64,000 nucleotides of DNA, from positions 1-64,000 of the forward strand of contig NZ_JALJCL010000005.1 of assembly GCF_023698535.1 (NCBI RefSeq), in the 5' to 3' direction. The notes below the pieces were generated by a model, which ran no database searches, had not been told where the DNA came from, and saw only the letters and a list, made by a program, of their open reading frames with translations. Shown piece by piece: positions 25,563 to 33,597 of this stretch. Both the position numbers and the translations under genes were made by a program. Position 1 is the stretch's first letter; each line of letters begins with the position of its first letter. Source of the DNA: Halorientalis regularis (GTDB lineage: Archaea; Halobacteriota; Halobacteria; Halobacteriales; Haloarculaceae).

Positions 25563-26891
25563 TCAGGCCCACTCCTCGTCGTCGCGACGCTCGACCAGCG
25601 CTTTCGCCTTCTCGTCGTAGTTCTCGATGATGGCGTCCTGATCGCCGTGGAGAAAGTCACCGTCGTCGACGACCCGATCGCCGGCCACGAACACCGTCTC
25701 CACGTCCGACGGCATCGCGGCGTGGACGAGGTTCGGGACGACGTTCTCGGCGCCGAAGTGCGGGCTCAGGTGTGGCTGCTGGAAATCCAGCAGGACGAGA
25801 TCCGCCTGTTTGCCCGCCTCGATGGAGCCGATCTCGTCGTCGAGACCGAGTGCCCGTGCCCCGCCCATCGTCGCCATCCGGAGCGCTTGCTCGCCGGGGA
25901 TCGCCCGCGCGTCGAGCCGGTGGACCTTCTGTAAGAGCGCCGCGTTCTTCATCTCCTGGATCACGTCGAGTCGATTGTTCTCCTTGATGCCGTCCGTCCC
26001 GAGGCCGACGGGGACCCCGTGATTCAGCAGTTTCGGGACCGGCGCGACGCCGGAGGCGAGTTTCTCGTTGCTGGTCGGACAGTGTGCGACGCTCGTGTCG
26101 GTCTCCGCCAGCGCCTCGATCTCCCGGTTCGTGAGCCACACGCAGTGGGCCACGACGGTCTTTGGCCCCAGGATACCCCAGTCCTCGAAGACTTCGATGG
26201 GGCGCATACCGTATCGGTCGGTCAACTCCTGGGCCTTCTTCGGCGACTCCTCGCCGTGGGTGTGGATGCCGACGCCGTACTCCGCCGCCAGGTCCGCGAC
26301 GCGCCGGTAGGCCGCCTCGGTACAGTACTCGATGTGTTCCAGGCCGAACCAGACCTTCACCCGGCCGTCGGCGGTGTCGTGGTGCCGTTCGACGAGGTCG
26401 ACGTTGTCCTGGACGGAGGGGAAGTACTCGAACCCGTCCCGGTCCGCGACGTACGGCGAGAGGACCGCCCGGAGCCCGTAGTCGTCGACCACCTCGGCGG
26501 CCTCCTCCATGTACCGGTACATGTCCAGCGTGCACGTGATGCCCGCTTTCGCCATCTCCGCGTAACACAGCTCGTAGGCTGCCCGGGCGTCCTCCCTGCG
26601 GAGCGCGCGGTGTGTCGGGTCGACGTGTTCGACGAGCCACTCCCAGACCGGCATGTCCTCGGCGAGCCCCCGAATGAAGCCGGAGTGGACGTGGAGGTTG
26701 ATCAGCCCCGGGATCACGACCTGTCCGGTGGCGTCGACGGTCTCGTCCGCGTCGTATTTCGATTCGAGTTCCGCGGTCGGTCCGACATCCTGTATCTCGT
26801 CGTCCGCGACCAGGACGGCGCCGTCCTCGTAGATCGTACTCTCGTCGTCGACAGTTACCACTGTGCCGCCTGCTACGAGTACTTCTGTCAT
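25563..26891 (-). CDS. Amidohydrolase of the MTA/SAH/guanine deaminase group
   Basis: The 442-residue Zn enzyme carries metal motif GLINLHVHSGFIRGLAEDMP followed by VWEWLVEHVDPTHRAL, GVGIHTHGEESPKKAQELTD, TVVAHCVWLTNREIEAL, VAHCPTSNEKLASGVAPVPK and VPVGLGTDGIKENNRLDVI. It is of the MtaD/TrzA type, which deaminates methylthioadenosine, adenosine, guanine or triazines. Relative to the gene at 15163 it is a distinct paralogue. ATG 26891 (MTEVLVAGGTVVTVDD) is the family-like start; longer frame upstream overlaps promoter sequence. A perfect 10-bp-arm palindrome sits 67 bases upstream. Confidence 0.88.
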   Translation of the reverse strand: MTEVLVAGGTVVTVDDESTIYEDGAVLVADDEIQDVGPTAELESKYDADETVDATGQVVIPGLINLHVHSGFIRGLAEDMPVWEWLVEHVDPTHRALRREDARAAYELCYAEMAKAGITCTLDMYRYMEEAAEVVDDYGLRAVLSPYVADRDGFEYFPSVQDNVDLVERHHDTADGRVKVWFGLEHIEYCTEAAYRRVADLAAEYGVGIHTHGEESPKKAQELTDRYGMRPIEVFEDWGILGPKTVVAHCVWLTNREIEALAETDTSVAHCPTSNEKLASGVAPVPKLLNHGVPVGLGTDGIKENNRLDVIQEMKNAALLQKVHRLDARAIPGEQALRMATMGGARALGLDDEIGSIEAGKQADLVLLDFQQPHLSPHFGAENVVPNLVHAAMPSDVETVFVAGDRVVDDGDFLHGDQDAIIENYDEKAKALVERRDDEEWA

Positions 26892-26957
26892 CGTCTGTCT
26901 GGACGTGGCTTCCTGCCGGCCGACAATAAACGTACCTTTGCGGAAACCGAGTGAATA

Positions 26958-26978
26958 CACAAATTCGTCGAATTTGTG
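26958..26978. promoter_or_regulatory. Perfect palindrome upstream of the deaminase
   Basis: CACAAATTCG and CGAATTTGTG form perfect 10-bp arms around a single T. It is 67 bases upstream of the deaminase start (minus strand) and 280 bases from the oxygenase operon. Its size and symmetry suit a dimeric repressor or activator. A short stem-loop is the alternative, but there is no coding gene ending here that would need a terminator. Confidence 0.55.
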
Positions 26979-27227
26979 CGTTCGAAGCCGAACGAGCGTG
27001 CTCCCCTGGCCGGGTATCTCCCGGCGGACCGTATATCGCTGTGTCGGGCCGCGTGTCGCCACGCCACAAGCGGCACACTGGTCCGCCCACGACTCATCCT
27101 CCCGAGTCGACGTGCCTCCCACGGTCGGGTTGCCACAGTGAGTGTGTCCGGCTCGGTTCTGTTATTCAACCTATTGCGGGAAACAGCCCCGATTTGTTTG
27201 CACTATTGGTCGAGTTTGCGACGAGAA

Positions 27228-27255
27228 GTAATAAGTATCCTGTAAAATTTTTACA
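27228..27255 (+). promoter_or_regulatory. Promoter and start-site palindrome of the Rieske oxygenase operon
   Basis: A TATA-like AGTAATAAGTA (27228-27237) lies 24-33 bases before ATG 27261, which fits a leaderless haloarchaeal transcript. Between them TGTAAAA and TTTTACA form perfect 7-bp arms around one T (27241-27255). A protein bound there would block the start site, so a repressor is the natural guess. Inferred from position only. Confidence 0.5.
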
Positions 27256-27260
27256 CCGTG

Positions 27261-28628
27261 ATGGCAACTGAGTCTTCGGACCCCAGTCGAACGGACCGGC
27301 TCGTCGAGCGGACGGAGTCGGGGCTCGACAGCGGGCGGTTCCCGATGGAGATCATCAACGACGAGGAAGTGTATCAGGCGGAGCTCCGGCGCGTGTTCGC
27401 TCGCGCCTGGGTGTACCTCGGTCACACATCCGAATTCGAAGAGCCCGGTGATTACGCCCGCCGGTACATCGGCGAGGACCCCTTCATCGTCACCCGGGAC
27501 GAGAACGGGGAGATGCACGCGTTCCTCGACAGTTGTATGCACCGCGGCGCACAGTTCTGTACCGCGGAGACGGGGAACACGTCTCACTTCAGGTGTCCGT
27601 ACCACGGCTGGACCTACAAGAACGACGGCACGCTCCAGGGGATGCCCCACATGAACGAGGCCTATCAGGACCTGGACGAGGAAGAGATCCAGTTACAGGA
27701 GGCCAATCTGGCGACGTATCACGGCCTCATCTTCGGTCGCATCGCCGACGAGGGGCCGTCGCTGACGGAGTATCTCGGGGACTTCACCTGGTACCTGGAC
27801 GTGCTGTTCAACGCGACGGAGGGCGGGCTGACGGTCGTGGGCGAACCCCACCGGTGGGAAGCCGACTACGACTGGAAGACCGCGGCCGACAACTTCTCCG
27901 GGGACTCCTATCACGTCCTCACGACCCACCAGGCCTCCCTGGAGACGAAAGAACTCGAGTTGGGGCCGTGGGAGGAACTCGACGACTACCTCGAAGCGGC
28001 GTATCTCAGCTGTACCGACTCCCACTGTGCCGCCTACTACCTCTCCGAAGACCCGGACACGTACATGGGCTACCCCGAGGAGATCGAAGAGCGCATGCAC
28101 GAGGATCTGACTCAGGAACAGCGGGACCTGTTCGCCCGGTCGGTGTTCCACTTCGGGACGATCTTCCCGAACACCTCCTACATCCACGGCATCCAGTCGG
28201 GCGGGTGGGGCGGGCCGTGGGTCTGTCTCCGGAAGTGGCAGCCCCGCGGCTGTGGCAAGACGGAGACGATCAGCTGGTGGCTGGTCCCCGAGGAGTTCGC
28301 CGACGACGAGGAATTCCTCGACGACTCCCACAGCGGCTGGAACAGCCTCAGCCCCGCGGGTGCGTTCGAGTCTGACGACCTCACGGTCTGGGAGGGAATC
28401 TCCGAGAGCAGCGGCGCGCTGACCCACGAGTTGCGCGGCACCGAGGGGAACATGCAACAGGGGATGGGTGACATGACGGACCTGACGGAGACGGTCGACG
28501 ATCCGGTGTACGGGCCCGCAGAGACGACCTGGCAGGGCGGCTACTTCGACGAACGGAACTCGCGGATGTTCTACCAGGCGTGGTGTGAGATGATGTCCGG
28601 AGCCGCGAACCCGGAGGGTGAACGATGA
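27261..28628 (+). CDS. Rieske non-heme iron oxygenase, alpha subunit
   Basis: The 455-residue alpha subunit has Rieske ligands in LDSCMHRGAQFC (Cys92, His94) and FRCPYHGWTYKN (Cys112, His115). The mononuclear iron region TAADNFSGDSYHVLTTHQ holds the bridging Asp210 and His218/His223. Length matches ring-hydroxylating dioxygenase alpha subunits. It would add O2 to an aromatic or heterocyclic ring in the cytoplasm. GTG 27258 and ATG 27261 are adjacent; ATG is taken. The beta subunit follows with a 4-base overlap. The only Rieske ferredoxin in the window is at 16964, and no reductase is seen. Substrate unknown; purine-cluster context suggests an N-heterocycle. Confidence 0.9.
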   Translation: MATESSDPSRTDRLVERTESGLDSGRFPMEIINDEEVYQAELRRVFARAWVYLGHTSEFEEPGDYARRYIGEDPFIVTRDENGEMHAFLDSCMHRGAQFCTAETGNTSHFRCPYHGWTYKNDGTLQGMPHMNEAYQDLDEEEIQLQEANLATYHGLIFGRIADEGPSLTEYLGDFTWYLDVLFNATEGGLTVVGEPHRWEADYDWKTAADNFSGDSYHVLTTHQASLETKELELGPWEELDDYLEAAYLSCTDSHCAAYYLSEDPDTYMGYPEEIEERMHEDLTQEQRDLFARSVFHFGTIFPNTSYIHGIQSGGWGGPWVCLRKWQPRGCGKTETISWWLVPEEFADDEEFLDDSHSGWNSLSPAGAFESDDLTVWEGISESSGALTHELRGTEGNMQQGMGDMTDLTETVDDPVYGPAETTWQGGYFDERNSRMFYQAWCEMMSGAANPEGER

Positions 28629-29155
28629 GTACCCAGCACTCCCGACCGGCGGTGGACTCCGAAACCCGTCACCGCGCGGAGTCGTTCATCTACAGGGAGA
28701 CGGACCTGCTGGACACGTTCGCACTGGAGGAGTGGCTCGAACTCCTGGCGGAGGACTTCACGATCTCGGTGCCGGTCCGGGCCTCACGAGACCCCGGGTC
28801 CGAACAGGACGAGTTCAGTTCGCGCTCGTACTACCTCCGGGAGGGGATCGAACGGATCCGAGAGCGTGTCGGTCGGCTTCAGAAGGAGTACGCCTGGTCC
28901 GAGAACCCACGGTCCCGGGTGCGACACGTCGTCGGCAACGTGCGGATCCTCGACGCCGAGGGCGACGAACTGACCGTCTCGAACAACCAGCACGTGTTCC
29001 GGAGTTACGGTGACGAACCCGACCACGACCTGCTGTCCGCACAGCGACACACCGTCCTCAGGGAGACCGCCGACGGCTTCCGGATCGCCGACCGGACGGT
29101 GTACCTCGACCACACCGTGTTGAACACGAAGAACATCACGCTCCCGCTTCTCTGA
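28625..29155 (+). CDS. Rieske oxygenase, beta (small) subunit
   Basis: The 176-residue protein has the cone-like NTF2 fold pattern of ring-hydroxylating dioxygenase small subunits: FIYRETDLLDTFALEEWLEL near the start, REGIERIRERVGRLQKEYAW, then SRVRHVVGNVRILDAEGDEL and the C-terminal FRIADRTVYLDHTVLNTKNI. It forms alpha3beta3 assemblies with the alpha subunit and mainly has a structural role. Start ATG overlaps the alpha-subunit stop (ATGA), so the two are coupled. Confidence 0.88.
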   Translation: MSTQHSRPAVDSETRHRAESFIYRETDLLDTFALEEWLELLAEDFTISVPVRASRDPGSEQDEFSSRSYYLREGIERIRERVGRLQKEYAWSENPRSRVRHVVGNVRILDAEGDELTVSNNQHVFRSYGDEPDHDLLSAQRHTVLRETADGFRIADRTVYLDHTVLNTKNITLPLL

Positions 29156-29157
29156 TC

Positions 29158-29649
29158 ATGTCGCGACAGTACAGCAGTGTCCACCGACCGGCGGACGCCA
29201 ACCTGACGGTCACCGACGAGCACGGGACGGTTCGGGTCCAGAAGCTGGTCTCGCAGGGCGAGCGACTGGAGATCACGGACGGAGACGACGATATCAAACT
29301 CGACTCCCTGTTGCTGGAGGGGCTCTCCTGGCAGCGTGAACGGGGTGTCCTCGCGGACGTGATCGGCGGTCTGGACGACCCCGATCCGGTCCCGCTCACG
29401 GGCGGTGATCCCGACGACTCGGGCGGTGAGGTCTCGATCTCGAACGAGTACTCCCACACGACGGTCCGGAAGATCCACACGGAGGCCGGCGAGGCGATCC
29501 AGATCGAGACGCCGGCGCGGGGGACGAGCATCAACCTCGGCGTGCGCAGTCTCCGTGCACTGACCTCCGTCTCCGACACCTACGTGTTCTCCGAGTGGTT
29601 CCGGACGCCCTTCGGCCCCGAGGACGATCCGGTGGAAGGCCCCCTCTGA
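29158..29649 (+). CDS. Unknown 163-residue protein co-transcribed with the oxygenase
   Basis: The gene starts 2 bases after the beta-subunit stop. The protein MSRQYSSVHRPADANLTVTD is acidic and strand-rich, with LSWQRERGVLADVIGGLDDP and EYSHTTVRKIHTEAGEAIQI, ending SEWFRTPFGPEDDPVEGPL. It has no Cys and no signal or membrane segment. I do not recognise the family. Close linkage to the oxygenase suggests an accessory role (chaperone, substrate-binding or ferredoxin-docking), but nothing in the sequence proves it. Confidence 0.65.
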   Translation: MSRQYSSVHRPADANLTVTDEHGTVRVQKLVSQGERLEITDGDDDIKLDSLLLEGLSWQRERGVLADVIGGLDDPDPVPLTGGDPDDSGGEVSISNEYSHTTVRKIHTEAGEAIQIETPARGTSINLGVRSLRALTSVSDTYVFSEWFRTPFGPEDDPVEGPL

Positions 29650-29688
29650 CGAGGGCGACCGCATCCGAACTCCAGACGCTCCCCGACC

Positions 29689-31245
29689 CTAGACGGTGAG
29701 GAACTCGACGGCCCGTTCCGCGAGCGCGACCGTCGCGAGGTTGGTGTGGGCACGCACCGTCGTCGGCATGATCGACGCGTCGACGACGAACAGGTCCTCG
29801 ACGCCGCCGACCTGACACTGCGGCGTAACCACGGCACCTGGATCGTCGAGCGCACCCATCCGACAGGTGCCGACCGGGTGGTAGTACTGGGCGACGTTAC
29901 GTTTGATCTGGTCTTCGAGCGCGGCGTCGTCGGAGACGTCGATCGGTTCGGCGCTCCCGTCGTGCGTTTCCAGGACCGGTGGGCCGGCCCTGATCGACCG
30001 CATCGGCTCCGTGTCCAGCAGTTCGACGGCGTGTTTGACGCCTTCGCGGAGCCGGACGAGGTCGCGGCGATCCGAGAGCATCCCCACGTCGACTGCTGGG
30101 TCGTCCCGCGGGTCGGCCGAGGTGACCTCGACCCGTCCCTGCGAGTGGGTGTCGAACATCCCGATCACCAGGCCACCGCGCTGGGCTCCCTCCCTGTTCG
30201 TCTCGGTGAAGTTCCGTGCGAGCGCGTGGAGTTCGCGCGGTCGGGAGTAGGGCAGGTCGGCCTGCCAGAAGAGGATCGTCGACGCGAAAAATCCCGACGG
30301 GTCGTCGACGCGAGCGTCCGGCTCCAGTGGGAACGACAGCGCCAGGAGCGGGTGATCGATCACCCGACCGAGTCCGGGTCGAGCCGAGCGCAGGGGGGCA
30401 TCGACCGCCGCCACCTGCGCCCGCGGCCCGATCCCCGACCGGACCAGGATCGTCGGGGTGTAGATCGCGCCGGCCGAGAGGACGACGGTGTCGGCCTCGT
30501 AGGACTGCCGGGTCCCGTCGACGAGGGCCTCGACGCCGGTCGCGACACGTCCGTCGAACCGGACACGGTCGACCAGCGCACCCGTCCGGACGGTCAGGTT
30601 GTCGCGCTCCCGGACCGGGTCGAGATACGCCTGCTTGGTCGACACCCGCACTCCGTCTTCGACGTTTCGCGGCGTCGCCCCCAGTCCCGTCGTGTCGGGT
30701 GCGTTCAGGTCGAAATCGGGCGCGACGGGGTGACCCAGCGCCACCGCTGCGTCCCGGAACGCGTGATCGACCGGCCCCCACTCGTCGCGTTCCGGTCGCG
30801 GCCGCCAGACCGGCGTGGGCCCGTCCCGTCCGTGGTGGGCCCGGTCGCCGAGTTCGTCGGCCTCGCACTGTCGCAGGCGACCGGCCATCTCCTCGGCCGA
30901 CCAGCCGGCACAGCCCGCCGCGACCCACCGGTCGAAATCGGCGAGCGGCGGCCAGAGCCACAGCTGTCCGTTGACCGCCGACCCACCGCCGAGCCCCTTC
31001 CCGACGTAGTACCGTTCGGGCGGCTTCGCACTACTCAGGGTGGCCTCGAGCTCCGGCCACACCATGCGGTCGGCCGCCAGCAGGTCCATGAAGTTCCCGG
31101 TCAGCACCGTCTCGTCGACGGTGTCGGCTCGCCAGTCCTGCCCGGCTTCCAGCAGTAACACGTCCTCACCGTCGGCCGAGAGCCGGTTCGCCAGCACGCA
31201 CCCCGCCGACCCGCCGCCGACGACGACGTACTCGTACCCACTCAT
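29689..31245 (-). CDS. GMC-family FAD-dependent oxidoreductase
   Basis: The 518-residue protein has the FAD-binding N-terminus YVVVGGGSAGCVLANRLSAD, GMC signature 1 YVGKGLGGGSAVNGQLWLWP and signature 2 VVLSAGAIYTPTILVRSGIG. The C-terminal catalytic region is YYHPVGTCRMGALDDPGAVV followed by VVDASIMPTTVRAHTNLATV (active His and Asn). Members oxidise alcohols or aldehydes. ATG 31245 (MSGYEYVVVGGG) is the start; the longer frame is spurious. It converges with the oxygenase operon and may act in the same catabolic route with the aldehyde dehydrogenase at 32057. Confidence 0.9.
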   Translation of the reverse strand: MSGYEYVVVGGGSAGCVLANRLSADGEDVLLLEAGQDWRADTVDETVLTGNFMDLLAADRMVWPELEATLSSAKPPERYYVGKGLGGGSAVNGQLWLWPPLADFDRWVAAGCAGWSAEEMAGRLRQCEADELGDRAHHGRDGPTPVWRPRPERDEWGPVDHAFRDAAVALGHPVAPDFDLNAPDTTGLGATPRNVEDGVRVSTKQAYLDPVRERDNLTVRTGALVDRVRFDGRVATGVEALVDGTRQSYEADTVVLSAGAIYTPTILVRSGIGPRAQVAAVDAPLRSARPGLGRVIDHPLLALSFPLEPDARVDDPSGFFASTILFWQADLPYSRPRELHALARNFTETNREGAQRGGLVIGMFDTHSQGRVEVTSADPRDDPAVDVGMLSDRRDLVRLREGVKHAVELLDTEPMRSIRAGPPVLETHDGSAEPIDVSDDAALEDQIKRNVAQYYHPVGTCRMGALDDPGAVVTPQCQVGGVEDLFVVDASIMPTTVRAHTNLATVALAERAVEFLTV

Positions 31246-31463
31246 GCACACCACTTCGGCATCCCGTTCGACTGTGGCGGTGACGGGGCCGACGCGCTCG
31301 GTCGGCAGTCGCGACGCTTCGCCCAGCAGGTGCAACGCGTCTCCATATCCCCGCTGGGACGGGCCGCGACTAAACAGTACGGGGGGCACGGGACGTGTGC
31401 GGCGTGAACGAACGTCGACACCGACCACGACGGCCGTGGATCCGTTCCAACACCTGTGTCGGA

Positions 31464-31495
31464 TGTGCCAAACCCGGCTCCGGCACAGTGGCACC
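31464..31495. promoter_or_regulatory. Inverted repeat upstream of the cupin gene
   Basis: TGTGCC (31464-31469) and GGCACA (31482-31487) are inverted, and TGCCA/TGGCA pairs nest within the same stretch. It is 35-65 bases before ATG 31531. Related in sequence to the TGCCACA/TGTGGCA boxes found elsewhere in the island. Confidence 0.35.
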
Positions 31496-31530
31496 CGAAC
31501 GCATAACAGCCGGCCCGAGAACGATGGGGT

Positions 31531-31944
31531 ATGGACCCGTTGCGACTCGATTCGCTCGCACTCGAAGCGGTCGAACAGGAGGGCATCGACGGTGCCCGGT
31601 GGCTGGGGACGTTCCCGTTCACCGCGGACAGACCAGGGGAGACGGTGGCGGAGGCGACGGACTACACCGTCGTCTACAACGAACTCGAACCGGGAACGAT
31701 GATCGGGCGGCACCGGGACGGCGTCGACGAACTCGTGTACGTCATCGACGGCACCGTCGAGACGACCGTCGACGACGAGACGACGACGGCTGTGAGCGGA
31801 GATCTGGCCGTCGTCCCGGCCGACGTCCCGCACTCGGTCCGGAACACGGGAACCGAGACGGCCCGCCTGCTGGGCTTTTTTTCGAGTGGCGACGTGGAAT
31901 CGACGTTCGAGACGGAGCCGGTGCCGTGTGACGACCCGGACTGA
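31531..31944 (+). CDS. Cupin-domain protein
   Basis: The 137-residue protein is a single small beta-barrel. Motif 1 is MIGRHRDGVDELVYVIDGTV (G-x5-H-x-[H/D]-x3-E pattern with a single His-Arg pair), and motif 2 is DLAVVPADVPHSVRNTGTE. Metal-binding residues His/Asp/Glu and the second His are present. Small cupins of this type are isomerases, dioxygenases or sensors and cannot be separated by sequence. It lies between GMC oxidoreductase and aldehyde dehydrogenase genes, probably with a role in the same catabolic route. Confidence 0.8.
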   Translation: MDPLRLDSLALEAVEQEGIDGARWLGTFPFTADRPGETVAEATDYTVVYNELEPGTMIGRHRDGVDELVYVIDGTVETTVDDETTTAVSGDLAVVPADVPHSVRNTGTETARLLGFFSSGDVESTFETEPVPCDDPD

Positions 31945-32056
31945 GTCCCCGTGCCCCACATCGCCGTGTACTGCTCCCACGACCGGATCCAATTCGAAGT
32001 GTGTGGTCTCTTTTCCCCGATACCACTATGAAACCGCCAGGCGAACCGAACATCGA

Positions 32057-33499
32057 ATGACGAACATGGAGTTCGGTACCGTCGGGAACTGGATCGACGG
32101 TGCGGAGCGAACGACAGGAGCGACGTTCGAGATCCTGAACCCCGCCACCGAAGCGGCCATCGGCGAGGTCGCAGTGGCCACACCGGACGACGTCGAGGCG
32201 GCCATCGCCGCGGCCGACGCGGCGGCCGACACCTGGGCCGATTTCGACCCGGTCGAGCGCAGTCAGCTGCTCGGTCGATTCGCCGACCGGATTCGGGCGA
32301 ACGTCTCCCGGCTGGCACGGACCGAGACCCTCGAGATGGGGCGGTCGCTGGGTGCCTCGGAGGCACAGGCGGGAAAGACGGCCCAGTACTTCGACTACTA
32401 CGGGGGCATCGCCGACAAGATCGAAGGTGAGACGATCCCGATCCACGGCGACAGCGACGTGCTGGACTACACCATACGGGAGCCTTACGGCGTAACGGCA
32501 CACGTCGTGCCCTGGAACGCCGCGCTGGTCTTGACCGCACGCAGCGTCGCGCCGGCGCTGGCTGCCGGGAACACGGTCGTCGCGAAAGCACCCGAGCGAG
32601 CGCCGCTGTCGATGCTCACGCTCGCAGAGATCGCCACGGAGGCCGGGATCCCGGACGGCGTGTTCAACGTCGTCACCGGTGGTGAAGCGAGAACTGGCCG
32701 CCAGCTCACCGACGACGATCGCGTCGCTCACATCGAGTTCACGGGATCGACGGAGACCGGCAGGGAGGTGATGAAGACGGCGGCGGAGCACATCACGCCG
32801 GTCCACCTGGAACTGGGCGGGAAGAGCCCGAACGTCGTCTTCCCGGACGCCGATCTGACACGGGCGGCCGCGGACTCGGCGAAGGCCTTCTGGAACACCG
32901 GGCAGACCTGCTTCGCACCGACCCGGATCTTCGTCCACGAAGACGTCTCCGACTCGTTCACGGACATGCTCGTCGAGGCCGTCGAGGAGATGGACGTCGG
33001 GCCGGGAATCGACGGGAACACGATCGGACCACTCATCGACGCGGCCGCCCTCGACCGCGTCGAGTCGTTCGTCGAATCGGCGCTGGCCGACGGCGCGACG
33101 TTGCTGACCGGTGGCGCTCGCCTCGATCGCGATGGGTACTTCTACGAACCGACGTTGCTGGCGGACGTGGCCGACGATGCACCGGTCTCCTGTACCGAAA
33201 TCTTCGGGCCGGTCGTCACCGTCTCCGAGTTCGGCTCGGAGTCGGAGGCCGTCAGCCGCGCGAACGACACCGAGTACGGTCTGTACGGGCTCGTGTGGAC
33301 GACCGATGTGAGCCGCGCCCACCGGATGGCGCGGAAACTGGAAGCCGGGACCGTCCTGATCAACGAGTACCTCTTTGCCTCCCAGCAGGCACCGTCGGGC
33401 GGCTACAAGAAGAGCGGGATCGGCCGCGCCAAAGGCCAACAGGCCCTGGAAAACTACACACAGACAAAAAACGTCGTCGTCTCGATCACCGACGAGTGA
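32057..33499 (+). CDS. NAD(P)-dependent aldehyde dehydrogenase
   Basis: The 480-residue enzyme has all ALDH blocks: EPYGVTAHVVPWNAALVLTA, the cofactor loop IEFTGSTETGREVMKTAAEH, catalytic Glu in VHLELGGKSPNVVFPDADL, catalytic Cys in FWNTGQTCFAPTRIFVHEDV, EIFGPVVTVSEFGSESEAV and SGGYKKSGIGRAKGQQAL. It oxidises an aldehyde to the acid; the substrate is unknown. ATG 32057 is taken; ATG 32066 is an alternative. It follows the cupin gene by 112 bases. Confidence 0.92.
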   Translation: MTNMEFGTVGNWIDGAERTTGATFEILNPATEAAIGEVAVATPDDVEAAIAAADAAADTWADFDPVERSQLLGRFADRIRANVSRLARTETLEMGRSLGASEAQAGKTAQYFDYYGGIADKIEGETIPIHGDSDVLDYTIREPYGVTAHVVPWNAALVLTARSVAPALAAGNTVVAKAPERAPLSMLTLAEIATEAGIPDGVFNVVTGGEARTGRQLTDDDRVAHIEFTGSTETGREVMKTAAEHITPVHLELGGKSPNVVFPDADLTRAAADSAKAFWNTGQTCFAPTRIFVHEDVSDSFTDMLVEAVEEMDVGPGIDGNTIGPLIDAAALDRVESFVESALADGATLLTGGARLDRDGYFYEPTLLADVADDAPVSCTEIFGPVVTVSEFGSESEAVSRANDTEYGLYGLVWTTDVSRAHRMARKLEAGTVLINEYLFASQQAPSGGYKKSGIGRAKGQQALENYTQTKNVVVSITDE

Positions 33500-33597
33500 T
33501 GGTGTTGGGTACCGGTCTCTGGGTGTGAACGTGTCGTCCCCGGTCGAGATCCGGCGTCGTCACTACTCGTCAGCGACCGTGTCGGTCGTGAACGGGA

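Larger units (their letters stand above)
26892..27260. other. 369-base divergent control region
   Basis: Lies between the MTA/guanine-deaminase-like gene (minus) and the Rieske oxygenase operon (plus). It holds two perfect palindromes (26958-26978 and 27241-27255), a TTGCCACAG box at 27130-27138 and a TATA-like stretch at 27228-27237. No gene is supported. Confidence 0.6.

Noticed and set aside
29746-31158. 470-codon plus-strand frame
   Set aside because: Shadow of the GMC oxidoreductase, which has all family motifs on the minus strand.
31742-33439. 565-codon minus-strand frame
   Set aside because: Antisense of the aldehyde dehydrogenase; Arg-rich and no recognisable domain.
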